Positions 1-10,532 of a stretch of 64,000 nt of DNA are shown piece after piece. Every line of letters starts with the position of its first letter. Position 1 is the first letter of the stretch. The notes beneath the pieces were generated by a model. That model saw only the letters and a list, made by a program, of their open reading frames with translations. It was not told the origin of the DNA and did not search any database. Location: the NCBI RefSeq assembly GCF_009909195.1, contig NZ_JAAAMU010000005.1, forward strand, positions 1 through 64,000. Reading direction: 5' to 3'. A program made the position numbers and the translations under genes. The stretch is from Paenibacillus sacheonensis. Its GTDB lineage: Bacteria > Bacillota > Bacilli > Paenibacillales > Paenibacillaceae.

Positions 1-937
1 CGCGGCGCAAAGCGGCAGCGCGCAGCGCCGCTTCGGCCGCGCCCGCGGCGGCGAGCGCCGGCAGCAGCCGCTCCGCCGCCGCCAGGCGCTGCAGCTCGCG
101 CTCCAGCTCCGCTACGCGCGGAGCTTCCGCCTGCAGCTTCGCGTGCAGCGCTTCCTTCTCGCGCAGCGCCGCCAGCCGCTCGTGCACCTGCGCACGCTCC
201 GCGTGCTGCCGGTCCGCTTCCGCGAACAGCGCCCGCGCCTCGGCGGCTGCGGCTGCCGCTTCGCGGTACCGGTCCGCCGCCGCGGCGACGGCGGCGTCGG
301 AGGCGTCGCCGAGGCCGAGCTGCTCGGCCGCCGCCTCCTGCAGCGCGGCATCCGCCGCTTTCATGCGCTGGCTGAGCTTCAGCGCGAGCCCGTCGCCGTA
401 TCGTTCCAAATGGAACAGGCGCTGCAGCATCGAGCGTCTGTCCTTGCCGGTCAGCGACAGGAACTCGGCGAATTTCCCTTGCGGAAGTACGACCGCCCGC
501 GTGAAATCCTGCATGTTAAGCCCGATCTGCGCTTCAACGCAGCGCGTGACGTCCGCCAGCTTGTCCGCGATGACGACGTCACCGGCTTCGGTCACCTCCA
601 CGAAGCGGCTGAGCGTATTGCTGACGGACACGTCGCTGCCGCGCTTGAACTGCCGCTCGACGCGGAACCGTTTCTGCTCTCCGCCGCCCGCCAGATCAAA
701 CGTGAACGCGACGGCCAGCGTCTTCTCGGCTTGGTTCATGATGCCCTGCGTGCCGTTTGCCGCACGCTCGACTTTACCGTAAAGCGCGAGCGTCACGGCA
801 TCCAGTATGCTCGACTTGCCGCTGCCCGTCGGCCCGAAGATACCGAATACGCCCGCTTCGCACAGGCGCTCGAAATCGACCTCCTGCGCCTCGCGATAAC
901 TCTGCAATCCGCTCAAGCGGAGCTTTATCGGCTTCAT
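1..937 (-). CDS. sbcC: SbcC exonuclease subunit (ATPase), C-terminal part beyond window
   Basis: ATPase subunit of the SbcCD (Rad50/Mre11-like) nuclease, which opens DNA hairpins and processes blocked double-strand ends. About 312 N-terminal residues are visible; the frame is open to the left edge, so the gene is partial. The N-terminus reads MKPIKLRLSGLQSYREAQ, with Walker A GPTGSGKSS at about residues 35-43 and a Q-loop-like VVLPQGKFAEFL near residue 130. An Ala/Glu-rich stretch typical of the long coiled coil begins near residue 190. The start codon overlaps the sbcD stop (ATGA), so the two are translationally coupled and form the end of addB-addA-sbcD-sbcC. Confidence 0.93.
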   Translation of the reverse strand, partial: MKPIKLRLSGLQSYREAQEVDFERLCEAGVFGIFGPTGSGKSSILDAVTLALYGKVERAANGTQGIMNQAEKTLAVAFTFDLAGGGEQKRFRVERQFKRGSDVSVSNTLSRFVEVTEAGDVVIADKLADVTRCVEAQIGLNMQDFTRAVVLPQGKFAEFLSLTGKDRRSMLQRLFHLERYGDGLALKLSQRMKAADAALQEAAAEQLGLGDASDAAVAAAADRYREAAAAAAEARALFAEADRQHAERAQVHERLAALREKEALHAKLQAEAPRVAELERELQRLAAAERLLPALAAAGAAEAALRAAALRR

Positions 938-2169
938 GCGCTCTCGCCTCCTGCCTGGATTTCGCCGTCGTTCTCATTGTCCATGGCGGCTGTCGGCGCT
1001 TCATTCTCTTCGTCTTCCGCGATCAGCTCCAGGAACAACTGAACCGTCTCGGCGTCGGGTTCCCCGCCTCCTGTCTGCCTGGAGAAGAATCGGCGGAACA
1101 GTTCCTCCGCGGGCAGCTGCTCGCGGGCTCTGGCATCCAGCTCGACCATGGCTTCCATCTCCGGATAAACGGGTCGGATGTGAACGAGACCTTCGTGCTG
1201 GCGGCGCAGCTGCTGGATATGCTGCAGCGTCATCGCCTCGGACATATGTATGCTGAGATCGATCCATGATCTGGCATCCCGCCCCTCTTCGAGCCAGCCG
1301 TACACTTCGGCGAGGCCGCCCTTGGCGTTCCAGCTGACCAACGGCCTGCCGGCGCTGAGCGGAATTTCGCGGGGCAAGACGAGTTTGCCCGGCTCGGCTT
1401 CGAAGACGGTTACCGCTTTGGCCTGCCCGGCTTCCGAGAAGCTGTAGGCGAGCGGCGACCCGCTGTAACGCATCGTTTCGTCTCCGGCGACCCGCTGAGG
1501 ACGGTGCAAATGCCCGAGCGCTACGTACTGCGCGCCGATTTGGAGGGCGGACGGATCGACCGTGTACGCGCCTCCGATCTGGATCGGCCGCTCGGAATCG
1601 GTCTCCAATCCCCCCAGCACATAGATATGGCTCATCGCCAAATTGACCGTATCGCCGCGGAAAGCCGTTCCCAGCTGCTTCATCAGCCGGCCGACCCGCT
1701 CCGAATAAGCGCTCCGAAGCTGACCTTCGTCCGTCGCTTCGCTGAGCAGCTCGCGGAGGCGCGATTCCGACGGATACGGAAGCGCCGCGATGACCGCCTG
1801 CTCGCCCGTTCGAGGCACGTCGACCACGATCGGCCGGTCCGTCGGCATGCCGACGAGCCGGATCCCGCTGCGAGCGGCAAGCGGCGCGGAGGCAGAGACG
1901 CGGTCCGGATGATCGTGATTGCCCGCGATAACGGCAATTGTCCGCTGTCCGCCGTCCGCGAGCCGTGAAACGGCTTCATAGAACAGCCCCTCCGCCGCGG
2001 CAGGCGGATTGACGGAATCATAGACGTCGCCGGCGAGCAGCACGAGGTCGATGCCTTCGTCCTTGACCAGCGCGGCCAGCTCGTCGACGAAGGCTGCCTG
2101 CTCCTCAAGCCGGCTGCGTCCCTCCAGCGAACGTCCGAAATGCCAGTCCGCCGTATGCAATATGCGCAT
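934..2169 (-). CDS. sbcD: SbcD exonuclease subunit (nuclease)
   Basis: Metallophosphoesterase (Mre11-like) subunit of SbcCD; 411 residues, a normal family length. It starts MRILHTADWHFGR, which carries the first metal-binding Asp and His. GDVYD, GNHDHPD and GHLHRP follow in the order expected of a calcineurin-like nuclease. An in-frame extension upstream to 2433 has no family character. The chosen ATG has GGGGGA about 8 bases ahead, and the upstream residues run back into the addA end. The stop overlaps the sbcC start by four bases. A 128-base gap separates it from addA, with no clear terminator, so it probably belongs to the same operon. Confidence 0.94.
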   Translation of the reverse strand: MRILHTADWHFGRSLEGRSRLEEQAAFVDELAALVKDEGIDLVLLAGDVYDSVNPPAAAEGLFYEAVSRLADGGQRTIAVIAGNHDHPDRVSASAPLAARSGIRLVGMPTDRPIVVDVPRTGEQAVIAALPYPSESRLRELLSEATDEGQLRSAYSERVGRLMKQLGTAFRGDTVNLAMSHIYVLGGLETDSERPIQIGGAYTVDPSALQIGAQYVALGHLHRPQRVAGDETMRYSGSPLAYSFSEAGQAKAVTVFEAEPGKLVLPREIPLSAGRPLVSWNAKGGLAEVYGWLEEGRDARSWIDLSIHMSEAMTLQHIQQLRRQHEGLVHIRPVYPEMEAMVELDARAREQLPAEELFRRFFSRQTGGGEPDAETVQLFLELIAEDEENEAPTAAMDNENDGEIQAGGESA

Positions 2170-2297
2170 GTGTATTCGTTCCCCCATCCCATGTTCCAAG
2201 GCGAAACGGCTGTCGTCGTCCCATGGCGGCGAAGCGCGTCCCATACCTTGGAAATTCAAACCCGATTTATAGTCGTAAAACCAAACGCGCATGTCAT

Positions 2298-5200
2298 TTA
2301 AAACAACTTGACCGCTTTCCCGCCGTCCAGGAAAAAGACGTAGCATTCCTCCACCTTGCGGCCAAGAATGCCGGCAATCGCGTCCGCGTAGAGCGTTAAC
2401 TGGAAGCGGTGGCGCTCCGCCGCCTCCGTCCATCGTCCCATGCGGACGCGGTCCGTCTTGTAATCCAGCAGCACGAGACCGCGCTCGTCTTCGAAGAGAC
2501 AGTCGATGACCCCTTGAATCAAAATCGGTTCATCGCTAATGCCGCCTGCTAGTCCCGGATAGACGCGGGAAGCCGGGAGCGTACAGCTGAACGGCGTCTC
2601 CCGTCTCACCCATGGCGCCGCGAGCAGCCGCCGCCCGATCTCCTCATGGAAAAAGGCTGCCGTTCCTGCAACGTTCACCGCGCCTGCTTGCTGCTTCGTA
2701 AGCATGCGCCGCTCCACAAGGCCAGCGACCGCAGCCGCGATCGTGTCTTCAGATACGCCTTCTTGGGCATCAAGCGGAATATGCTGCATGACGAGATGGC
2801 TGACCGTGCCTCGTTCCGCTGGCGTAAGCGAGACCTCTTCCATGAATCGCGGACGGCGCAGCCGGAACGTATATTCCTTGTCCCCGTTGGAGGCACGGGA
2901 GGAGAAGCCGCTGCTGTCCGAACGGCCGCGTTCCGTACGGTCCGGTTGTGCCCGCAGCACGGCTGCTTGCTCCTCCAGCTCGTTTCCGTCCGATTGTCCC
3001 TGCTCCGCATCGGCGTGCAGCGTTTTCTGATCACCTCGTTCGTTCCCCTGAGCTGCCAAAGGCTGCGCCGGCAGTTCAAAGTCGCTGCTGAATAAATCCA
3101 GCTGCTCCGGCTCCGGCTCCGCGTCCGGCAGCTTTGTCGGCAAGGAATCTGCAATCTCCGAGGCGGGTAGACCGCGAGCCTCGGCTGCTGCATCTGATGC
3201 AGCCTCTAGCTCCACCTCTGCTTCAACCCCTGCTTCTGCTTCATTTGCCTGTGCTTCTTCGCGAGGTCCTACCTCTCCCGCTTCGTCAACGGATGTAACC
3301 CCAACCAGGGAAATCCCTTCACCGTCATCCGCATCTGCAGCAGCATCCATGCTTGCAATCTCAGGAAGGAGAAGCGCATCTTCGTCCATGCCCATTTCCG
3401 CATGGAGCCGCTTCATCTCCGTGACCGATGTTTTCGCGGCGGTCATTGCCGCCTGCGCGAACGGATACCGCCAGCTGAGCCGACGGTCGATTTCGGAGGC
3501 GGTGCTCGATTCAGCCGCTTCGTCCACGAGAGCAAGATGCTGTACGGCATTCATGCGCGTTTCGAATTCGGCTCTGGCCGTATCGTCCGTTTCCAAGGCC
3601 GCCGCCGCCTCTAAGCCGAGCAGTGCCGCAGGAACGACCGATGTACGCCAATCGCGGAACGGAACGACCTTGCCTTCTGTCGAAGTCAAAGTCCCGCTTG
3701 CCGCTTTGCTCTCCGACTGTTCGCCATCCGCGTCCTCGTCCGTCAGCACGCCGTCCTCAATCGTCGGACCAGCCGACCCAGCCGTTCCAACACCGGCTTC
3801 GCTAGCCACATGCGATCCGATTGTTCCTTCATCGGTCGCATTTGCCCTGGGCGTCTCGTCCGCGTCTTCCCCGAACTCCGGCTCATTCACGCTTTCAACC
3901 GAGACCGAAATCCCCGCTCCCATCGCAAGCGGACCGAGCCAATCCAGGAAACGCGCAGCGCCCGCGATGCGGAAATCGGGCAGCTGGCCATCCGCGTCAA
4001 GCGCGGACTGCCATCGCTGCAGCTGCTTCTCGGCATCTCCGACGGTGCCGACGAGGAACATCTTCTCCTTGGGCCGCGTCAGCGCGACGTACAGAATCCG
4101 CATCTCCTCCGCCAGCGATTCCATGGCAAGGCGCTGCTTGATCGCCAAATACGGCAAGGTCGGATAAGCGACGCGCAGATCCGTATCCACGTAACGAGGG
4201 CCGAAGCCCAGCTGCTTATGCATCAAGAACGGACTGTGCAGGTCACGGCGGTTAAACGACTTGCCGAGACCGGCCGCGAAGACGACGGGGAATTCCAGCC
4301 CTTTGCTCTTATGGATGGACATGATGCGCACGACGTCTTCCTGTTCGCCGAGCGCCCGTGCCGTACCGAGGTCGCCGCCGCTGTCCCGCATCCGGTCGAT
4401 GAACCGGAGGAAACGGAACAGGCCTCTAAGCGTCGTAGCCTCATATTGACGGGTACGGTCATGAAGCGCGCGGAGGTTGGCTTGGCGCTGCAGCCCTCCG
4501 GTCATGCCCCCGACCAAATCGTAGTAGCCCGTTTCCCGGTAGATTCGCCATAGCAAGTCGGCCAGCGAGCCTTGACGGGCTTCGTTCCGCCAGGTCTCGA
4601 GCGCTTCCAGGAAACGATGCAGCTTCGTCCGCGTCTCGTCATGCAAGGATAGGTCGTCCGCAGCCGTTCGCACGGCCTCGAAATACGACACGCGTCCGCC
4701 TGCGATACGGATGCGCGCCAGCTCTTCGCCGGACAAGCCGAAGATCGGCGAACGAAGCGTACCGGCGAGCGGAATGTCCTGGTATGGATTGTCAATGACG
4801 CGAAGCAGCGAAAGCACCGTCTCGACTTCCGTCGCTTCGAAATATCCGCTGCTCAGCTCTGCATATGCCGGGATACCCTGCTGCTGCAGCTCTTCGATGA
4901 TGACGGGCGCCCACTGCTTGTCCGCCCGCAGCAGAATGACGATATCCCGCCACGCCAGCGGACGCTTGCGCCCTTTCTTGCCGTCATAGACGAGAAAAGG
5001 CTCTTCGGCTGCTGTTCCGGCCATCCCTCTCAGGCGGAGGATCTGCCTGGCGATCCAACGCGCTTCCAGCTGCACGATTTGCAGATCCTCCGCGTTTTCG
5101 GCCGGCGATTCGCCGTCTTCGGCGTCAGACACTGTGTCGACGTCGGCTGCCGCTGGACGTTCTTCCCCGTCCTCGCCGTTACCGCGGTCGAGCACCGCAA

Positions 5201-6920
5201 ACTCGACGGCATACCGCTCAGGCGGCCCGCCGTCCCCGGCGGACGGATACGAGGCGCCGCATACGAGCTCCGCCCGCTCATCGTAGTCCATCTCCGCCGC
5301 TTTTTCGCGCATGATCGCGCGGAAAACTTCATTCACGCCGTCCACGACCTCTTGGCGGCTCCGGAAATTGCGGGCGAGATCGATACGCACGCCGTATTCG
5401 GCATCCGTATCTTCGACAGCCTCGCCTATGCTATCCGCGCCTTCCATGGTTCCAGTCGCATGTTCAGCAAGAGAATTCCGCTTGTCCGCGGCCTCCGCGG
5501 CAGCCTTGTACGATTTGTACTTGCGCAGGAACAAGCCCGGCTCCGCCAGACGGAACCGGTAGATGCTCTGCTTCACGTCGCCGACCATGAACCGATTGCC
5601 TCGGCCTGGCCGGCTGATCAGCGTCACGATCGCTTCCTGCACCATGTTCGTATCCTGATATTCGTCCAGCAATATTTCATCGAACTGCTGCTGGTATTCC
5701 AATGCTGCCGAGGAGGGCGTCATGCTGTCCGGCGTCGAAGAGCCGTCGCGCAATATCCGCAGGCAATAATGCTCCATGTCGCCGAAATCGATGAGCCCTT
5801 TCTCCAGCTTTGCCGCCTCGAAACGGGTGCCGAACTCGTCCACGAGCCCAGCCAGCGTCTCCATAAGCGGCGCGGATTCCCGGAGCTCCGCGGCAAACTC
5901 TTCCGGCGTCCTCGCGAACAGCTCGTCGTTCAAGCCGCCGATCATTTTTTTGGCTTGCTCGCGCAAATCCTTGGCCTGCTGCTGCAGCTCCTTGTCGCCC
6001 GCATCGCCTCGCTGCGCCTTTAGCTTGCCGAAACTTGCCGCGGCGAACGCCTCATGCCACGTTTCCCATGAGCTGTTCTCTACGCTGCCAATCAGCGTGC
6101 GCACGACGCCAAGGTCATCCTGGAACGTCTCGCCGTACGCATCCGGTCCGGCCGGCAGCCGCGCGATCGACATCGCCTGCTCCAGCAGGCTCTCGGCGCC
6201 TTGCAAAGTCAGCGCAACCGCGCTGCCCAGGCTCGTAACCCATTCCGATCGTCCCAGCTCCGACGCATCCTCCACGCGGAACGAAGCGGCAGCGGCTTGC
6301 AGCCATGCTTTCGGCCACGGATGGCTCTGCGCAAAATTGTACAGTTTCAACACGAGCGCATAGAGAGGTTCGTCCCCGCGCTCGCCCCCGAACCGGTCTA
6401 CGAGCGCCAAGAAAGCCCCGCCATCCGGTCCGTCCAGTTCGGCATAGCGCTCTTCGAACAGCTCGTCCAGCACGTCCATGCGCAGCAGCTCCGCTTCCGT
6501 CTCGTTCGCGATCCGAAAACCAGGATCGAGACCGATGAGCGAATAGTACCGGCGGATAACGTCCAGGCAGAAGGAATGCAGCGTCGTGATCGATGCGCGG
6601 CCCATGAGCGCGAGCTGCCTGCGCAGATGGTCGGAGTCCGGCTTCTTATCCAGCTCCTTCTCCAGCGCGATCCGGATCCGCTCTTTCATCTCGGCGGCTG
6701 CCGCTTTCGTGAAGGTCGCGACGAGCAGCCGGTCCACGTCGGTATCGGCGGCGATCTTGCGTATGATCCGCTCGACAAGCACGGCCGTCTTGCCCGAGCC
6801 CGCCGCCGCCGCGACGAGAATGTTGCTGCCTCCCGTTACGATGGCGCGCCATTGGTCGTCCGTCCAGGTACTGCCCGGCGGCTTGGCCGGCACCGGCATC
6901 GTTTGCTCCGTCATCGTCAT
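2298..6920 (-). CDS. addA: ATP-dependent helicase/nuclease subunit A (AddA)
   Basis: UvrD-like helicase with a C-terminal RecB-type nuclease; with AddB it processes double-strand ends for recombination. Walker A AAGSGKT is at about residues 39-45, then a DEYQDTN helicase motif, SIHKSKGLEFP and, near residue 1486, the nuclease motif LDYKTD. At 1540 residues it is longer than usual for AddA (roughly 1200-1350 from family knowledge). The excess is two low-complexity acidic stretches rich in Glu, Ala, Asp and Ser: about residues 1010-1085, and about 1190-1348 just before the nuclease domain. The start has GGAAGGAG five bases ahead and overlaps the addB stop (ATGA). A second ATG two codons downstream is possible. 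Confidence 0.95.
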   Translation of the reverse strand: MTMTEQTMPVPAKPPGSTWTDDQWRAIVTGGSNILVAAAAGSGKTAVLVERIIRKIAADTDVDRLLVATFTKAAAAEMKERIRIALEKELDKKPDSDHLRRQLALMGRASITTLHSFCLDVIRRYYSLIGLDPGFRIANETEAELLRMDVLDELFEERYAELDGPDGGAFLALVDRFGGERGDEPLYALVLKLYNFAQSHPWPKAWLQAAAASFRVEDASELGRSEWVTSLGSAVALTLQGAESLLEQAMSIARLPAGPDAYGETFQDDLGVVRTLIGSVENSSWETWHEAFAAASFGKLKAQRGDAGDKELQQQAKDLREQAKKMIGGLNDELFARTPEEFAAELRESAPLMETLAGLVDEFGTRFEAAKLEKGLIDFGDMEHYCLRILRDGSSTPDSMTPSSAALEYQQQFDEILLDEYQDTNMVQEAIVTLISRPGRGNRFMVGDVKQSIYRFRLAEPGLFLRKYKSYKAAAEAADKRNSLAEHATGTMEGADSIGEAVEDTDAEYGVRIDLARNFRSRQEVVDGVNEVFRAIMREKAAEMDYDERAELVCGASYPSAGDGGPPERYAVEFAVLDRGNGEDGEERPAAADVDTVSDAEDGESPAENAEDLQIVQLEARWIARQILRLRGMAGTAAEEPFLVYDGKKGRKRPLAWRDIVILLRADKQWAPVIIEELQQQGIPAYAELSSGYFEATEVETVLSLLRVIDNPYQDIPLAGTLRSPIFGLSGEELARIRIAGGRVSYFEAVRTAADDLSLHDETRTKLHRFLEALETWRNEARQGSLADLLWRIYRETGYYDLVGGMTGGLQRQANLRALHDRTRQYEATTLRGLFRFLRFIDRMRDSGGDLGTARALGEQEDVVRIMSIHKSKGLEFPVVFAAGLGKSFNRRDLHSPFLMHKQLGFGPRYVDTDLRVAYPTLPYLAIKQRLAMESLAEEMRILYVALTRPKEKMFLVGTVGDAEKQLQRWQSALDADGQLPDFRIAGAARFLDWLGPLAMGAGISVSVESVNEPEFGEDADETPRANATDEGTIGSHVASEAGVGTAGSAGPTIEDGVLTDEDADGEQSESKAASGTLTSTEGKVVPFRDWRTSVVPAALLGLEAAAALETDDTARAEFETRMNAVQHLALVDEAAESSTASEIDRRLSWRYPFAQAAMTAAKTSVTEMKRLHAEMGMDEDALLLPEIASMDAAADADDGEGISLVGVTSVDEAGEVGPREEAQANEAEAGVEAEVELEAASDAAAEARGLPASEIADSLPTKLPDAEPEPEQLDLFSSDFELPAQPLAAQGNERGDQKTLHADAEQGQSDGNELEEQAAVLRAQPDRTERGRSDSSGFSSRASNGDKEYTFRLRRPRFMEEVSLTPAERGTVSHLVMQHIPLDAQEGVSEDTIAAAVAGLVERRMLTKQQAGAVNVAGTAAFFHEEIGRRLLAAPWVRRETPFSCTLPASRVYPGLAGGISDEPILIQGVIDCLFEDERGLVLLDYKTDRVRMGRWTEAAERHRFQLTLYADAIAGILGRKVEECYVFFLDGGKAVKLF

Positions 6921-9900
6921 CGTTCTCCTTCCTCGTTCCCTGTTCGTCCCTGCCGCTGCGCTTCAGCCGAATCCTTCTCGTCCTCTTCTTCCGATTCTTG
7001 ACCCGAGGCGAGCAGCGTCCACACCTCGTCCTTGCCCGTCTTCTGCAGCTTGTTGTACGCGTTGCCTTCGATCAACGGATCGAATTGGCATACCGGCTTA
7101 TAATCGCAGAATTGGCATGGCGTCTTGCCGCCCAGGCGATAAGGCGTGATCGATACGTCGCCTCCCGCGATGCGGTCGCCGATCTTGCGCAGCGTGCCGC
7201 GCACGGATCGGCGCAGCGTGCCCCATTGTTCGTCGGATACGACGGAAGAGCTGCCGTAGAAGCCGCCATCCTTCTTCAGTGCCAGAGGAAGAAGGTCGGA
7301 ATAGCCCGTGGAGAGCGCATTGTCCATCAGTTTGACCGTCTCTTCGTCCGCGAGCACGAGTCCCTTCAACTTGAAGCGCTTGAGCATTTCCGATCTCGCC
7401 TTCGCCGGCGGCATGCCGTTCGCGGACGAGAGCAGCGGATTGTGCACGTGAAAATAAAGCGCGCCTGCCGCTTTGGCCGGCTGCCCCAGCCATTCCGGCG
7501 CATGCGTCAGCAGGACGTCCAGGTACGTCAGCATTTGCAGCGCCATGCCATAGGCGACTTCCTCCAGCCGCAGCTGCTTCGCGCTCGATTTGTAATCGAT
7601 GACGCGCAGCAGCAGTCCGTCCGTCGTCTGCGCGGCGTCGACGCGGTCGATCCGGCCGACCATCTCGAGCGTACGTCCTTCCGATAACGGAATCGTGACC
7701 GGCGGCAGCGGTCCTTCCGGTCCGAAGCCGATCTCTAGCCCGACAGGGCGGAACGCCGCCCGTCGCGCATGCTCGCCAAGAATGACGGCCGCTTGACTGA
7801 CGATATCGCCGAGCTTGCGCGCCACATATTGATGGCGGCTGCTGCTGAACAGAATTTGCGACTGCAGCCGCAAAGCGAGATCATTCACGATGGCGGTGCA
7901 ATGCGCGCGCAGTTCCTCCGCCGTCAGCGAACCCCATCGGTCGCCGAGCGTCTCCGTCAACCGGGTAAGCGCGGCATGGAACAGCTGCCCGATGTCCGGC
8001 GCGGCCAGTTTATACTGATCCCGCTCGCGCAGCCGCAGCCCGTGAATCGCAAAATGCTGGAACGGACACGACACGAAACGTTCCATGCGGGAAACACTTC
8101 CACGGAGCAGCTTGCCGTAGAGCCTATCGGCCGTCTCGCGGGACAAAGCCGGCTCCTCGTTCGTATACCGCAGCGAGCCGACAAGCCGCTGCAGCTTGTC
8201 CTGCCATGACGGCCTGGCCGCATACCAGTTGTACGTCTCCCACCAGAGCGGAGCCATGACGGAACCATGCCGCCAAGACCGGAGCTGCGTAATCAGGTAC
8301 GACAGCGTCCGATCGGGGTGAGCGATAAACGACTGCTGTACGTCTTCCGGCATGCCCGGCACCGGCTCCACGGCCGTGCCGTTCTCCTCCAGCCCCGGGA
8401 GCAGCCCTTTCACATGCCGAATCACCTCCGACGGCAGCAGACTCTTGCCCTCCTCGTCCGCAAGCGGCCAGCTGATCCACAGATGCCGGCTCGGCGTCGT
8501 CAGCGCATTGTAAATCATGAACCGCTCGTCCAGCAGCTTCCTTCGAACGCCCGGCGCCATGACGAGTCCGCCGCTTTCCAGCTTCTCCCGCTCCTGCTCC
8601 GTCAGCACGCCGTCCTCTTTCATCCGCTGCGGCATCACGCCGTCGTTCGCCCCAAGCAGGTAGCAGACGAGCACGTCGCCGGAACGCGTGCGGTCCATGC
8701 TTCCGATCAGCACTTGATCCAGCGAAGGCGGCACCGATGCAAGCTTCAGACTCTCGAGTCCCGTCTCCGCCATGCCGGCGAACAGCTCGATGCCCAGATC
8801 CTCCGTCCCGGTCATCTCCGTCAACTGATCGAGTAATTCCATGACGCCATCCCAAACTTGCCGATGCTCGCGAGCGCGCAGCGTGTTGCCTAAGGCGATC
8901 TCCTTGCGGCTCCAGCGTTCCAGACGGTCCGCCGCCTCTACGTTCATCAGCAGGCGGTACAGGGCCTCGCACATGCCGCGGACATCCGATGCTTTCTTCA
9001 GCTCCCGGATAAACTTCTTCAACACGGGGACGACGGCTTCGCGAGCCGCCATGACCGCTTGAAATTCGCGCAGCTCCCGTTCGCCGGCTTGTACCGGATC
9101 GCCATCGAGCGTATCTCTCGCAAGCGGCTTCCACTGGCTGAGAGACAACCACTTGTTCCCGTTCATGCCCGTCGCAAGCGCGTAGTTCTCCAGCAGATCG
9201 AACGTTTCCCGGGTCAGGCTTCCGTCCTCGGGCAGGAAGAGCTCCGTCTTGATGCAGCGGAAAACCGCTTCGAACCGCCAGCCATGAGACGCGATCTCCA
9301 GCGCGGAGCGAATGAATTCCACGAGCGGATGGTGAAGCGCGGCATTCTTCTGATCGAGGAAGAACGGGATCCCGTAATCGGAAAAGACCGCTTTGATGTA
9401 ATCGTTATAATCCGGCGCGTTGCGGACCATGACCGCCAGATCCCGGTACCGAAGTCCTTCGTCCCTTACCCGCCGCACGATATCGCGCGCTGCGCCTTCC
9501 ACTTCGGCCCTTCGGCCGGATGCGGCATGCAGCGAGATCGCCCCGTCCGCAAGCTCCGAGTCCGACAGCCGGAGGGGCTTCCTCCCGCCATGGCCGTAGT
9601 GACGCTCCACATGCGCAAGCATCGGGCTGTTCTTGAAGCGATATGGCGTCCCGTCAAGCAGCAGAGGCTCTTCGATATTCACGCCGTTGTTCACGGCAAG
9701 CTCGCGCAGCTTCAGGAATGTTTCCGCCGTAGGACGGAACAAGTCCAGCTCGTGCGGCATCTCCCCGTTGTCGTAATGTTTGTCAAGGCATAAGGTTACC
9801 GTCATATTGCCGGCATGCTTCATGAGCGCCTCCAGCGCCTCTAGCTCCTTGGGCGTGAAGCCGTGGAAGCCGTCGACCCAAATCTCGCACTCCTTCATGG

Positions 9901-10495
9901 AAGGCGATTCGCCGAAACCGCGCACCAGCCAGCCCAAATAATCCTCCGCGTCGACGTACAGGCCGGCAAGCTCTTCCTCGAGTCGGCTCGATATAAGCTC
10001 AAGATCGCTAAGCTTGCGTCCCAGAAGGGAGCCCCCCGAGGAAGGAAGATGATGTTCTCCGAATCCCTGCAGCGCCTCGGCATCGATGCCGTACCGCTTC
10101 CATTCCGTCATGAGCTCGCCCAGCCGTTCGATGAAGCCATGCTGACTTTCGCTGCCTTGGAATAACTGCAGCTGCGCGTTCAGTCTGGATACGATTTTGT
10201 AGAGCAGCATGTTTTTGCCGTTCTCGCTGATCGGCGTAAGCGCGGTGCCGCCGGTCTCCTGCATCACCCGAAAGGAGAGCCGCCGGAAGCTGAGCGCCTG
10301 TGCTCGGATCGTACCTGTCAGCGGCGACTTCCGCCCCCCGAGAAGCGCGTATTCCGTCTGGAAGGTTGCCTGCTCCGGCACGAGCATAATCAGCGGAGCG
10401 CCGTCCGGCTTCTCCAATATCCGGCTCGTGATCGCCGACAAGCAGTGATGGGTCTTGCCCGCACCCGAGCGGCCGATTACAAAACGAAGCGCCAC
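6917..10495 (-). CDS. addB: ATP-dependent helicase/deoxyribonuclease subunit B (AddB)
   Basis: Second subunit of the AddAB helicase-nuclease; 1192 residues, a normal length. The N-terminus MALRFVIGRSGAGKT carries a Walker A motif at residues 8-15. The iron-sulfur staple typical of AddB is present: one Cys in FVSCPFQHF in the last third, and CxxCxxxxxC at about residues 1127, 1130 and 1136. The nuclease motif VIDYKSS lies before it. The frame opens at GTG 10504, but that codon overlaps the GGGGAGGTG Shine-Dalgarno. The GTG nine bases further in gives proper spacing and the family N-terminus, so it is chosen. First gene of addB-addA-sbcD-sbcC. Confidence 0.94.
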   Translation of the reverse strand: MALRFVIGRSGAGKTHHCLSAITSRILEKPDGAPLIMLVPEQATFQTEYALLGGRKSPLTGTIRAQALSFRRLSFRVMQETGGTALTPISENGKNMLLYKIVSRLNAQLQLFQGSESQHGFIERLGELMTEWKRYGIDAEALQGFGEHHLPSSGGSLLGRKLSDLELISSRLEEELAGLYVDAEDYLGWLVRGFGESPSMKECEIWVDGFHGFTPKELEALEALMKHAGNMTVTLCLDKHYDNGEMPHELDLFRPTAETFLKLRELAVNNGVNIEEPLLLDGTPYRFKNSPMLAHVERHYGHGGRKPLRLSDSELADGAISLHAASGRRAEVEGAARDIVRRVRDEGLRYRDLAVMVRNAPDYNDYIKAVFSDYGIPFFLDQKNAALHHPLVEFIRSALEIASHGWRFEAVFRCIKTELFLPEDGSLTRETFDLLENYALATGMNGNKWLSLSQWKPLARDTLDGDPVQAGERELREFQAVMAAREAVVPVLKKFIRELKKASDVRGMCEALYRLLMNVEAADRLERWSRKEIALGNTLRAREHRQVWDGVMELLDQLTEMTGTEDLGIELFAGMAETGLESLKLASVPPSLDQVLIGSMDRTRSGDVLVCYLLGANDGVMPQRMKEDGVLTEQEREKLESGGLVMAPGVRRKLLDERFMIYNALTTPSRHLWISWPLADEEGKSLLPSEVIRHVKGLLPGLEENGTAVEPVPGMPEDVQQSFIAHPDRTLSYLITQLRSWRHGSVMAPLWWETYNWYAARPSWQDKLQRLVGSLRYTNEEPALSRETADRLYGKLLRGSVSRMERFVSCPFQHFAIHGLRLRERDQYKLAAPDIGQLFHAALTRLTETLGDRWGSLTAEELRAHCTAIVNDLALRLQSQILFSSSRHQYVARKLGDIVSQAAVILGEHARRAAFRPVGLEIGFGPEGPLPPVTIPLSEGRTLEMVGRIDRVDAAQTTDGLLLRVIDYKSSAKQLRLEEVAYGMALQMLTYLDVLLTHAPEWLGQPAKAAGALYFHVHNPLLSSANGMPPAKARSEMLKRFKLKGLVLADEETVKLMDNALSTGYSDLLPLALKKDGGFYGSSSVVSDEQWGTLRRSVRGTLRKIGDRIAGGDVSITPYRLGGKTPCQFCDYKPVCQFDPLIEGNAYNKLQKTGKDEVWTLLASGQESEEEDEKDSAEAQRQGRTGNEEGER

Positions 10496-10532
10496 GACGC
10501 ACACCTCCCCATTCTCATTCTTCGATTCTTCT

